Below, piece after piece: positions 11,138-21,312 of a stretch of DNA of 64,000 bases. Positions within the stretch are counted from its first letter, which is position 1. The number at the start of each line of letters is the position of its first letter. The notes under the pieces were generated by a model. The model made no database searches and had not been told where the DNA came from. It worked only from the letters and a program-made list of their open reading frames with translations. Origin of the DNA: Hydractinia symbiolongicarpus (Eukaryota > Cnidaria > Hydrozoa > Anthoathecata > Hydractiniidae); NCBI RefSeq assembly GCF_029227915.1, contig NC_079880.1:22134501-22198500 (forward strand), given 5' to 3'. The position numbers and the translations under genes are program-made.

Positions 11138-14100
11138 GTATGAAGTTTGTATTTCTTGCTTCTGTGTTTAAAATTTTGATTTTATTTTCAAAAATTAATG
11201 CGTGTAAATCTGTAACTAACTACATATTTTTATTATTTCGTTTGAATATTTACCTAAATCTGTTTTAATTCAATTACTAAGGCTGTTTTGGGTAAGCTCC
11301 CTACCATTGATCTTATTCTCATTTTTAAAATTACAACCCTTTCCGTTTTTGGCGGTAAAGTAACTATGGTCTGCAAAATATACGAATAACAATAGAATCG
11401 AATGTTTGTTCCGACGAAGAAACAAATTCACAATAAGAGGCTTGTATTTCTTACAAATATTATATTTACTAGCTTTAGGAAGGTAAAAAGTACCTCCAGA
11501 AAGATTTTAGAGTTATTGTTGTCTCGACTTGCTTTATGTGCAATATTCTTATTTGCTTCTATAGAGATTTGGAAGAATGAAGAGAATTGACTAGACTCAA
11601 AAAAGATTTGAAATGTTTGATTTAGGATTGATTTAGAAGCTACATAAAATTTCTATGTCAATTTATATTATGACTACCAGATATTTAGGAAACTTTTTCT
11701 CAGTTTTCTAAGTTATCTTTAGATGTGAAAAAAGATATTTGAGTTGGTTTAGGTATTGTTTTTCATTTCAATGCCCGGAAACTTTTTAACCACCATCAAC
11801 TCAATTTTCGTGTAAGACACTAATGTTGAAAGCCAAAAGATTTTTAAAGTCCATTTGATATATTTTCCAAAATTTTCATTAACACTACTTTGTATTTTTA
11901 ACTGCTTAGATTTGTCTACTCGCACAGAAGATTTGGAACATCAAAGTTTATCTACTCGCATGGAAGACTTAGAAAGTCAAAACTTGCAAAATCGCACAGA
12001 AGCTTTGGAAGGTCAAGTATGCGAAATAAAAAGCCAGTACAAAGGTAAGCAAACAAATCTTAATTAAACAAATTGGATGAACTTATAGATGTTCCCTTTT
12101 CTCGCTGCACGTCTCTTGTTAATAAAAATGGTATTCAACGGAGTTTAAAGATATTTTTGAGGCATTTGTGTAAATTATATGTATAATAGAAATGGTAATG
12201 TTAGCAGTTAACATCCATATCTTTGTAGATATCTTTCATCTATATATTTATCACACAAAAGTTCCTCATTTTTGACGTTTAGACTATCTCACTTTATTTA
12301 CCCACTATATATAACGTAATTTTTAGCACAAGAAGTTGATTATAACTAGCTCACCAGTGTTTCTGCTTTAAACATTGTCACACAAATGATTGGAGCTGAC
12401 TGGAAAATATTGGTGAAAAATCTTAAAATTGACAAAAATTTTAGCGAAGAAATATCTAATGAAAATAAAATGATGCAATGCTTCGAACAAGCTGGCAACG
12501 AAATATATTGGAATTAAAATATCAGTTGGAGAAGATGCTACGGCAAGACATTCTTGACAAAATAGCTATCAAAACTTGTTGTACTCATGGTAATAAAATT
12601 TTTTAACACAACATAAGTGTATCAAAAATGCATTTATTTGACACCTTCTTACCTCTTCCTCACCTTCCTTCATCCCTGCATCTATCTAACTGGACTCCTT
12701 CCTCCTACCTATAATTCTCCGCACCTTCCTATCTCACTGCCAGCCCGTTATTAAACCCCATGCAAATTTTTGGATTACAAATAGAACCACTACTAAGCGC
12801 ACAAAATTAACCCGATATTTTAAATGGTCCCATTTAAAATTCACATTTAAAAAAAATAAATAAAAATAAAGATGTTTTAATTAAACAATATATTACCTAT
12901 CATTTTCTGTATATTCTCATTCCATATTCTCAGTACAAATAAGTGTTTACTGCGGTAAGGGTTTAGTTACAAAAAATGTTTAATTAAGAACAATTACTTT
13001 AAGTAGTTTAAGCTTGTCGAGAATAAAATCTCGCCAATGGTAAGGTTTTTTAATTGATTTTGCGAAAACCTATTTAATTGAATTATGCAAATATCGAACC
13101 CTGAAAATACATCCCAAAGAAAAAAGTCTTGCCTAAGTTGCGAAACATTGAAAAGTTCTTAAATAAAAAGGCTTTTAATTTTTAAACCCTATTCAATGTG
13201 GAAAAGGGGAACGTAAGGTGTCCTCGGCAAATTAAAATTATATTATCTTTCGTTTAATTGCTCTACTCCTTCTATAAAAAATACCTTCTTCCAAAAAATA
13301 AATCTACCTGCAGATGACGTCACAAGTTATTAGGCATTGGCCGAAACTATCATAGTACACCCTTTGAAGAAAAAAAAGACAATTTCTAGCTTAATAATAA
13401 AAAAAGCATTTCAATTTAAAGGTTTCATGTTTGTTAGTCAGGCATTTCAGACTAGGTTTTTGCTACCTGTCAAATCCATTTTTCCTTAATTTCATGATTC
13501 TTATACGTTATATGAAATATATCGAATATTTTGAAATGTTATCCGTACTTACCTACTTTTATGTGCAAAAAGCAGAAAATATGTTATAAACCATCTATAC
13601 TAATAATAGAAAATCAGATTAGAAGGTAAATATTTTTCCCAGAAGGTTTTCAAACGTCATTTTGGTAGGTAATAATATATTCCCTGATTTTAAAATTCCT
13701 GATGACGTCACAAAGAAATAGCTGGTGTCAGCAAGAAAATGATAATGCCAACTTGCCCCATACTACAAGTGCAACAAATTTTATATCATATCTCCAACTC
13801 AAATATTATAGATCGCAGCATTTGTCCCCCTCCTCCCCGTCCACCCATACTTCAAAATCCCAAAAAATTCCATACCACTCAGAACGTCATCTACAAAATT
13901 ACCCACACGTTTCTGTCGGCTTATCTGGAAACTGAATTCAATGCGACATAGCTTTTCCAGAGACAAATATATGAAATATTAAATCTTTGTGCGAAATCTC
14001 AATTGAAGACAATATAAAGAGTAGTTTTAATAAGGCTTATTTTTATTCTTTTTTCATTTTAGAATGCTCCCTATTCTTATATTTTTTATTGCAGAATCCT

Positions 14101-16891
14101 AAATAATTCCATGCATATATAATCTTGCAAAAAACTTCTTACGTGTTTTATATTTTCATATAGGATTAGCAAGATATTCTAGATCGCTACGACAGCACTA
14201 CAAGGCAAAGTTGTCTAATTGGAACATTCCCTCTGCATTTAAATCTAATTTTGGAAGAGAGTATATAATCAAAGATCGACATGAGGCATACGTAGATTTA
14301 CTAGTAGGTCCATGGAACGAGACATTTGATAGTGATAAGGAACATTTTCTTAAAACTTCTTCTGTACGGAAAAACACAATTCATATAAAAGACATTGTGC
14401 AGGAAAACGACAAATGTGTTTTCATTAGAGGTATTGCTGGCGTGGGGAAGACCTCACTTGTCGATAATTTTGTTCTGCAGTGGGCAAATGAGACAATAAT
14501 GAAAGATATTGACTTTGTTTTTAAATTTACATGTCGTGAATTGAACACGTTGAACAACATCTCTAGCTGGGAAGAATTGGTGCGACACTTTTTCCCCAAC
14601 GTTTATGATGGATTTTTGATGAATTAATTGAAAACAGTGGCAGAGTTTTGATAATTGTAGATGGTATTGACGAATTTCGATATCTTAAAGACATGAAAGG
14701 GCTTGAAGCAGGGAATCCTTCCCACAAATTAGCTTCTATTGTATACAATATAATTTCTCGCAAGCTGTCATTGCTACCTAACAGCAAAGTGATTGTATGT
14801 GGCCGACCACAAGCGTTCAATAAAATTGAAGGTATATTTTTGCAAAGTAGGGCACTAAAGTTAATAGAAGTTTCTGGCTTTAATCGTACCAATATCGCTA
14901 TATACATCGTTAATTTCTTTAATGGAAATAAAGAAAAAATTCAATCTCTATACACATCACTTAGTGAAATTAAAAGTCTTGAAACAATGTGTCACATACC
15001 TGTTTATTTGCACACAATATGCAATGTGTACGCATCGGAACAAAAACTTACAGAGCTAAATACGATGACGAAATTAAATATTGCAGCCTGCTTGGTATTT
15101 TTGCGAGACCACATGACAGAATTTAAAGGAAAGAATTACACGCTGGCTAAAATATCTCAAGACAAGAAGGTTTTGAAAATGATTATAGAAACGTCAAAAT
15201 TTGCTTTCAGGTCTCTTCAAGAGAAAAGGATCTATTTTACTCAAGATGAGTTTGAATTTGAAAACGGTGATTGTTTAAAAGAAATCGAACAATCCGGTAT
15301 AATTGTAAAGGTTGAAGGCAATGAAGACGGAGATTTTTTCCAGTTTAAGCATTTAATTTTACAGGAATTTCTATGCGCTGTTTACATCTTCCATTGTGCA
15401 TTAGACGCATTAAGTTGTTCTTTGTGGAATATGAACAATTGCCTGCCTTTGGTTGCTGAATTGCATGGAATAATAGCAAATACTTATTGTGGTCCAAATT
15501 ATCTTAAACAATTTGTTCGCAATATAAAAGAACCAAGTAACTACAAACCCGTGGAATACTTGTTTGAATACATGGACAAAGAATTATTTTTAGAGGCGTT
15601 TTATGAATATCATGGCGATGTTAGCGATGCGGTAAAGAAATATTTCTTTAACAAAAATAGTCGGCATTCAGACAATGTGTTCATGAACATTTACTTTCAC
15701 CACACCTTAACACATTTAATATTTTTTTTAAAAACAATTAAAAAACCAATTTCAACAAAATTGGAAATTCTTCTTGCAACGAAGGACCGTCAAATCACAT
15801 CCAGTGAAATGTCCGACTTATCACAATTTTTTTTCTCTCCCTATATTACAATAGAAAGTCTTCAGTTTTCAGAGACACTTGTAAAGGCTAGAGATATGTT
15901 ATGTCTTTTCCAAAGTGACTGTATAGCACCGAAAACAACACACAACTCTCCCATTTCAAATGCGCAAACAGTTAACGCAGATACTTTCACATTGAAATTT
16001 TTACATCTTGGGTCTTGCAATATAAGTGATGATCATATTAAAGCATTACAACCGTGCATACCAAGTTTGGAATTCTTACACATTAGAGAAAATTTTGGGA
16101 ATTTGACGCCAACATCAATGACCTACATATCAGAATCTATTTTACGAGCAGTTAAAGTGAACACTAACAAGTTGGAAGTATTGTATTTATCGGATTGCAG
16201 CGTAGGTGATGATCATATTAAACAGCTACAACCGTGTATACCTTGTTTAAAAGGTTTCCTGATTGATGAAAATTTCCATGTGCCACCATTAACACCAATT
16301 TCTATGAAATACATATCGGAGTCTATTATACGAGCAGTGAAACAAAACGCTAACAATTTAGAAACATTAGATTTAAAATGGTGCGACTTAGGTATTGATC
16401 ATATTAATCAGTTATTACCTTGCATTACTGCTTTAAAGGATTTGAATATTTCTGGTAATTTAGTTTCGGCAAGAAACATATCAGAATGTATCTTACATGC
16501 AGTTAAAAACAACACCAACAAGTTAGAAAACTTGCGTTTATCAGACTGCAACTTAGACGATGATGGTATTTATCAGCTCCAACCGTGTATTACTCATTTA
16601 AAGAGTTTGCATATATCTGACAATTGTAACATGACCATAAAATCGATGAAAAACTTGTTAGAATCTATCAAGAAAGCAAGTAAAGAAAACACTAACAAGT
16701 TAGAAAAATTATATTTATCTTCGTGCTGCCTGAATTCAGAAAATATATTGGAGTTACAACTGTGTACAACGTCTGATATTGCTATTACTGACGAACGAAC
16801 GATGCCAATCTCTGTGACATGCAATTCCGACTCTACCGTACAAGCAGGCGAGGAAAATACAAAGATCATATTGAGGAGTTGTGGCCACTAA
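10324..16891 (+). CDS. NLR-type immune receptor gene: HEPN (DZIP3-like), coiled coil, NACHT, LRR; frameshifted
   Basis: Likely a cytosolic sensor of the NACHT STAND ATPase class. Predicted exons: 10324-11137 (HEPN plus coiled coil), 11910-12044 (coiled coil), a decayed Death-domain exon 12327-12589, and 14164-16891 (NACHT plus LRR). All internal junctions are phase 1, so modules can be skipped or added in frame. Exons 1, 2 and 4 total 3,677 nt. Adding one base in the T-run at 14613-14617 restores a single frame ending at the TAA at 16889-16891, about 1,225 residues. Without it the protein stops at 14625-14627, just before Walker B. The Death exon has its own stop and frameshift. The gene may therefore be a pseudogene, or carry one sequencing error plus a skipped exon. 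The start at 10324 is the first ATG in frame; Met at 10375 is an alternative. A possible poly(A) signal AATAAA is at 17145-17150. Confidence 0.8.
11910..12044 (+). CDS. NLR exon 2: three 12-residue coiled-coil repeats
   Basis: After a CTTAG acceptor the exon encodes three near-identical 12-residue units: LSTRTEDLEHQS, LSTRMEDLESQN and LQNRTEALEGQV, then CEIKSQYK. It ends at a GTAAGC donor. It is 135 nt long and phase 1 at both ends, so it can be skipped or duplicated without changing frame. The repeats extend the exon 1 coiled coil as a spacer or oligomerisation stalk. Confidence 0.75.
12327..12589 (+). pseudogene. Decayed Death-domain exon of the NLR gene
   Basis: Between a TTTTAG acceptor and a CATG|GTAATA donor lies sequence typical of a Death fold: IVTQMIGADWKILVKNLKID then KNFSEEISNEN. 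In another frame it continues MLRTSWQRNILELKYQLEK and RQDILDKIAIKTC. The GxDWKxLxxxL start, the central tryptophan and the RxDIxDKI end fit the family. An in-frame TAG lies at 12347-12349, and a frame change falls around 12470-12480. Flanking phases (1/1) would have fitted the neighbouring exons. It looks like a lost adaptor-binding module, now either skipped or part of a dead gene. Confidence 0.65.
12590..14163 (+). other. Intron between coiled-coil/Death part and NACHT exon
   Basis: AT-rich intron with a pyrimidine-rich stretch of CCTTCCT-like runs near 12640-12740. No coding family is seen. Short open frames near 13700-13950 have no resemblance to known proteins. The intron ends with TATAG before 14164. 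Confidence 0.5.
14164..16891 (+). CDS. NLR exon 4: NACHT ATPase and leucine-rich repeats, with one frameshift
   Basis: The exon opens GLARYSRSLRQHYKAKLSNW, the usual lead-in to cnidarian NACHT domains. Walker A is GIAGVGKTSL (14430-14459). Walker B with the NACHT double acid is RVLIIVDGIDEF (about 14642-14677). Between them the frame breaks: the upstream frame ends at 14627 and the downstream one needs one more T in the five-T run at 14613-14617. The sensor part VIVCGRPQAF and the winged-helix/superhelical region follow to about 15900. From about 15990 to 16740 come ribonuclease-inhibitor-like LRRs arranged as four or more long units with the repeated pattern NKLExLxLSDCxxxxDxIxQLQPCI. The protein ends soon after, at 16891. 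Confidence 0.85.
15990..16740 (+). repeat. Tandemly duplicated LRR units in the NLR exon
   Basis: Units of roughly 54-60 codons recur about four times. Each holds a pair of LRRs, the phrase (L/I)QPCIP or LLPCIT, then an ISES(I/C)(L/I)RAVK helix and a TNKLE strand start. At DNA level the phrases coding for DDHIK-LQPCIP and ISESI-RAVK are nearly identical between copies, which points to internal duplication. Confidence 0.75.
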
Positions 16892-17790
16892 TTTTTTAGA
16901 ATATATTAAATAATAACCATTAAGTTAAACTCAAAAGCATGTTACTTATAAAAACAAAACGTATACATCGGATTTTATTTATTAATATTATTCTCAATAA
17001 CAAAGTTTGGAGTACAATCAGATAAAGTCAAGTAAAATTACCTGCTTGGATTTTGGTAACTTTGTGTCAGAAAAATTCGCAACAAAAAAAATCGCGGTTT
17101 GAAAGAAACTGAAGTTTTTATTTGTAAACAGGCATTTGATTAACAATAAAGGTGTATTTATAATGCTTTTTCCTTTTCACATAAATTAAACTACGATTGA
17201 ATGTGGCGTTAATTCAAATCTATATATTTATTTTTAATACGATTTAATTTCGTGGTTTGTAAGTAAAAAACTTTTGCGTATTTAAATTCCGTGATTTTTC
17301 ATAAAAAGTTTTGTGACAAAAAAGAGTTCCCTCTTTAAAAAAAAAAAATTAATCTGCAAGACAAAAGTTTTGCACAAAACGTGGTCAAATTTTTCCAATG
17401 GTTTTAAACCGTATTACTATTGAAATATCAAAGATTTTATTATGTCGAAAGTTTAGATATTGCAGGCATTTTTGTATTATTATGTATTGTAACATATTAT
17501 ATATTATATATGTTATATTATATATAGCTATATTTTATCTCTCTGTCTGCAAGAAAAACGTCGTACTGCAGAGCCACGAAATACAATATATAAAGGACAA
17601 GCGCATCGTGGATTTTTCAAGGGTTAACAACTAGTTAATTATAAAAAGCTAAATATGTAAATAGTGTACGCGAATTAGTGAGATAAAAATATTGCTCAAT
17701 CGCATTTTTCTATCATGCTGAAAGGAACGGTACACAGGCTGTTTCCTGTGTTTTTATTTAATCCGAAATTAGGATATATATATAGTTTTT
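16892..17790. other. Region 3' of the NLR gene
   Basis: AT-rich, with a candidate poly(A) signal AATAAA at 17145-17150. Sequences such as AAAATTCGCAAC and AATCGCGG near 17070-17100 resemble common AT-rich dispersed repeats. No gene is recognised. Confidence 0.45.
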
Positions 17791-17799
17791 GATAAAAGG

Positions 17800-18140
17800 G
17801 TCTTACGCCTATATGGATGTGCGACAAGATATACCTCTGCTAGGCGCTTAGCCCAGTTTTAACGATGGGCTGGCTGTTTTCGGTGTTTCTATTTCAGTTG
17901 GGATAAAGTTTTTTTTCGGAAAATTGTATTACAACTATATGGATGTGCAACAGCCACAACAACAACTTATTTGAGCTATATTTGTCGCCATATGTATTTG
18001 AGGTATATTTGTTTTTTGACAACAAGCATGTTTTGTATGTTGATGGTAGATTGATGTATTTTTTGTTTTAGTCTGTGTTTTATACTTACTGTTAATCTGC
18101 GGAGATGTAGAAATTAATCCAGGACCTACATCATATCATA
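17800..18140 (+). mobile_element. 5' part of a CR1/L2-like LINE with 2A-like motif
   Basis: At about 18088-18126 the sequence reads LLLICGDVEINPGP. GDVExNPGP is the 2A-like ribosome-skipping motif found at the N terminus of proteins of several non-LTR retrotransposon clades. The upstream sequence carries two copies of CTATATGGATGTGC (about 17810 and 17935), perhaps part of the LINE 5' UTR. After 18140 the frame decays within a few dozen codons, so only the 5' end is kept. Confidence 0.65.
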
Positions 18141-18329
18141 TTAAATTTGTTCATTCAACCAAGGCGATCCTAAATTTGACGGAACTGCTGGTATACCTGA
18201 CCAGAGTCTCAGTATTACTAGTCAATGAATATTATTATCAGGCCCATAAAATAAGCAAATAGCCAGTGTGATATGCAATACATACAAATTACCATTCCCG
18301 AAAATAATTATTTTCAATTGTTTCGTGCT

Positions 18330-18640
18330 CGAAAGCGTAAATTTGATGACTTTTCTTAATGCACCGATGGTCAACCAAGTTTAAAATTTGCAGCTATGTT
18401 AGAAAGAAGGCGTGATAAATACCAAGGCAAAATAGACACTGAAATGCATAGGACCATGTTGAAATAGAAGCGAGATAAATATCGAAGCAAAATTGGCACT
18501 AAATAAAACCTCGTTAAAACAAATGCAAAAAAAATACTGAAAGACCATGTAAAAGCATTTGCGAGATAAATGTAAAGATAAAGTAGGTACTCCAGAACAT
18601 AACGCCTCATTAAAGCATATAAGGGAAAGTTATCAATAAA
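18330..18640 (+). pseudogene. Decayed Lys/Arg-rich repeat-coding stretch
   Basis: About four degenerate units of 60-70 bp encode a pattern like RRDKYxxKIxT-E-H-xMLK. They are visible as RRDKYQGKIDTEMHRTMLK, then KRDKYRSKIGT, and a last unit with KDKVGTPEHNASLKHIRES in mixed frames. Several stops interrupt it. Such basic repeats occur in the N-terminal part of some transposon-encoded proteins; the parent family is not identified. Confidence 0.4.
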
Positions 18641-18828
18641 AATAGGTGGCGCGTGGTGTTTCCGAGGTTAACAAAATTATTTTTAACCTCGTTCCTTGCC
18701 CTTTTTGACTAATTTTGACATTTGGTTAGGAAATTTACTCCGCCTAATGACCCTGAAGAAGGCAATTGCTACGGTTTAAAAAATGAACCAACAACCCTGG
18801 AAAAATATATTGGGAATTTCATTTTCAG

Positions 18829-18942
18829 CTCCCCCTTTTCCCCAATGTCAATGTTGAAGATGGTATTTGCATAGCTGACTCTTGCAGAAGTACTCCAGGA
18901 ACCTTAGAGGGGAACAACATTGACTTTGGGGGAAAGGGGGAC
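18829..18942. repeat. Imperfect inverted repeat (arms about 26 bp)
   Basis: The left arm (about 18829-18855) contains CCCCCTTTTCCCCAATGTCA. The right arm (about 18916-18942) is its reverse complement with a few changes and contains TGACTTTGGGGGAAAGGGGG. They enclose about 60 bp and may be a hairpin or a miniature element end pair. Confidence 0.55.
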
Positions 18943-20240
18943 CGTTAAAAGGAGTTATGACATAAAAAATGAGGAATGAAGGCCTAATTGGCTGTTTTAT
19001 CACATTTTTCCCAAATATTTTTTCCGGGATTGAACAGTTAAACTGCATACAAATAATTGTAAAAACTTATTACCTAATTATAGGAAATTAACAAATGTAC
19101 TTGTACTGCACGAACACCTCTTTTTAAAGTTCTTAGATTCGTGCTACGTTTTTAACAATTTAAGCACGAGAAAATAAATATGCAGCAAAAGATTATTGTT
19201 GTAACAGTTCATCTGCCAAAATGTCCTCCATTGAAAACTGAAAATAGTACTCCTCCTGCTTATCAAACAGGTCCGATTCCAAAGGTAAGTCCAATTCTTT
19301 TTTATACAAGAGAGTGCTGAAGCTATCAAGAAAGAGTCAGTAAATGTCCATCTAGTTTATCGAGGTGTAAAAACGTTCTTCACAAACAAGTTGGCAACTG
19401 TTCCAAATTGGAAAAAAATATTCATGTTATCAGATTTTTTTTAAAAGATTCCACAAAACTTAGACGTCAAAACGGGGTCAAGAGGAAGTTTCTTATTTGC
19501 AATCAAAGCAAATTAAGCAAGGCAACAATTTAGAGAACTTCACATTTAAAACCCCATTTTTTTAGTAATTTATTCTCTGTAAAGAAGAAAAACAGGGGCA
19601 ACCAACCAGAACTTAATGTAAAAGATTTTAAAAGTTTTATGTTGTAATGTCACTTTAAAAGAGAAACTTTGAGTCTGGTAAAAAAGGGATAGGAATTTGT
19701 ATGTCCTCGACATAACCTATATTTGTTAGCATGGTGAACACGTCGTTGTCCACAGCGCTGCTACTCTACGTGCAACAATCACCCCATTCCTACAACATCA
19801 GTGATTACCCACTACTAGTACCACATCAGCGCGTATCTTACATGGTTATGAAAATTTAATAAATCAGCGCTTTCAACACCTTCTACAGCCACCCCATAAA
19901 AACCTCATCTGCGCATGCGCAAATAATAACAGCGAGTCTGGGCATGCCCGTATTTATTTATAAGAATATGGAAAGTCCCTATCCAAAATATAATATCCAT
20001 ACACAAAAGGGAAATGCAACGGAGAAAAAAGTTTTAGTCAAAAAAAAGTCAGTTTTGACTTTTTACCATCCATGAAGCAGTGCTCGGAATTCAACTGATA
20101 GCAAGCAAATCTTAGTTGAAGGTGTTTGTTCGTATCATACCAGCCATCGTAATTATCCGCGGCACAAAACTTGCCGCCACCAGGTACAGGCAGACCCATA
20201 AGCTCACTTAGCCCATCTTTACCCTAAGTCTATATATAAC
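18943..20240. other. Noncoding, no feature recognised
   Basis: AT-rich sequence with short unremarkable open frames. Nothing resembles a gene family or an intact element. Confidence 0.4.
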
Positions 20241-21312
20241 TTTGTCAAGTACACAGACCACAGCCTTGTTGTTCGATTTCTTGTTAATATGGGCCCGGAA
20301 ATTTTGGATTTTGTATAGCTCGCTTATGAAGATGATGCGGGTAATGCTTTTGTTAGGATCGGCCTCATTGTTCGTCAATAGATTGAGTAGATCTAATGCT
20401 GTTCGACTTCAAACCAATTTTCGTATACTGACCTAAATGTTAGTCAAAAAGTGTAGGGTTTTCTATATTTGTGATGTATGGTTGCTTCATCTTTCTTCTA
20501 CAGGAAAAGATGCACATTCACCATATAATCCAAAGACTAGTTACGTACCAACCCATGGAAAAGATGTTGTTATTCATTATAGGAGTTCCTCCTATCAGGT
20601 GAAATTTCCAGGCATATTTTTCGACTACGAATTTCATTCTACATCGCTTGTGAATATGCGGAATACCCATCTCTTTGGTCTACTTAAATAACTTTTGCTG
20701 TGTATTGCGCTACCGCGCATGTGGATTACCAAATGAGCATCCAAACTCTGAGTTGCCTTTGGTTTGTGCTGTCAATAATGTCAAGTACTTAAAATTCTAT
20801 CACAGCTAGGTGCTGAACTACACGGACCGAAACGATTGCCAAGCCTAAACAACAAATTTAAACAAAAAATATCAAGGAACTGCGTTACGGGTTCGGAGGG
20901 TGTGGCGTCGAGGAAGAAGAATTCCGAAACAAAAGTATCTCAAGTAGCTGATAGAGACATCCCTGGTGCAGGCTTACGTACCCCAATGCGGACCTTTGGA
21001 GTAGAAGCGTTATTGAGAAAAGTCAAGGCCTCGCGCGCATCGGCATCTAGCGGTTGTTGCAAATTGTTTAATTCTACGCCTACTTGATACTTGACGAGCA
21101 AATGACCGCTCATAAATAATTGAAAGGGAAGGCAGCGCGATCGATGGCCAACGACTAATTTTGAGGAGATTTGAGCAAGTAGTAATCCAAAAAACAATGT
21201 AAAGTATATCTCTACTGCTACCGCAAAACCGGGTGGATAAGCCAAGCCCCCTCAGCCGATTAGGTACACTTGCCACATCTGAGCCATATTCGATTGCTAC
21301 CCAAGCTACCAA
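20240..21312. other. Less AT-rich unidentified segment with overlapping short open frames
   Basis: Base composition is visibly higher in GC than the flanks, and frames stay open on both strands for 60-100 codons. Examples are one at 20437-20691 containing GKDAHSPYNPKTSYVPTHGK and one at 20836-21087. No motif is recognised and no start or stop architecture is convincing. It could be a decayed transposon protein or old captured coding sequence. Confidence 0.3.

Noticed and set aside
13702-13951. Two overlapping open frames in the NLR intron
   Set aside because: No start context, no splice fit to the phase-1 exons and no family motif.
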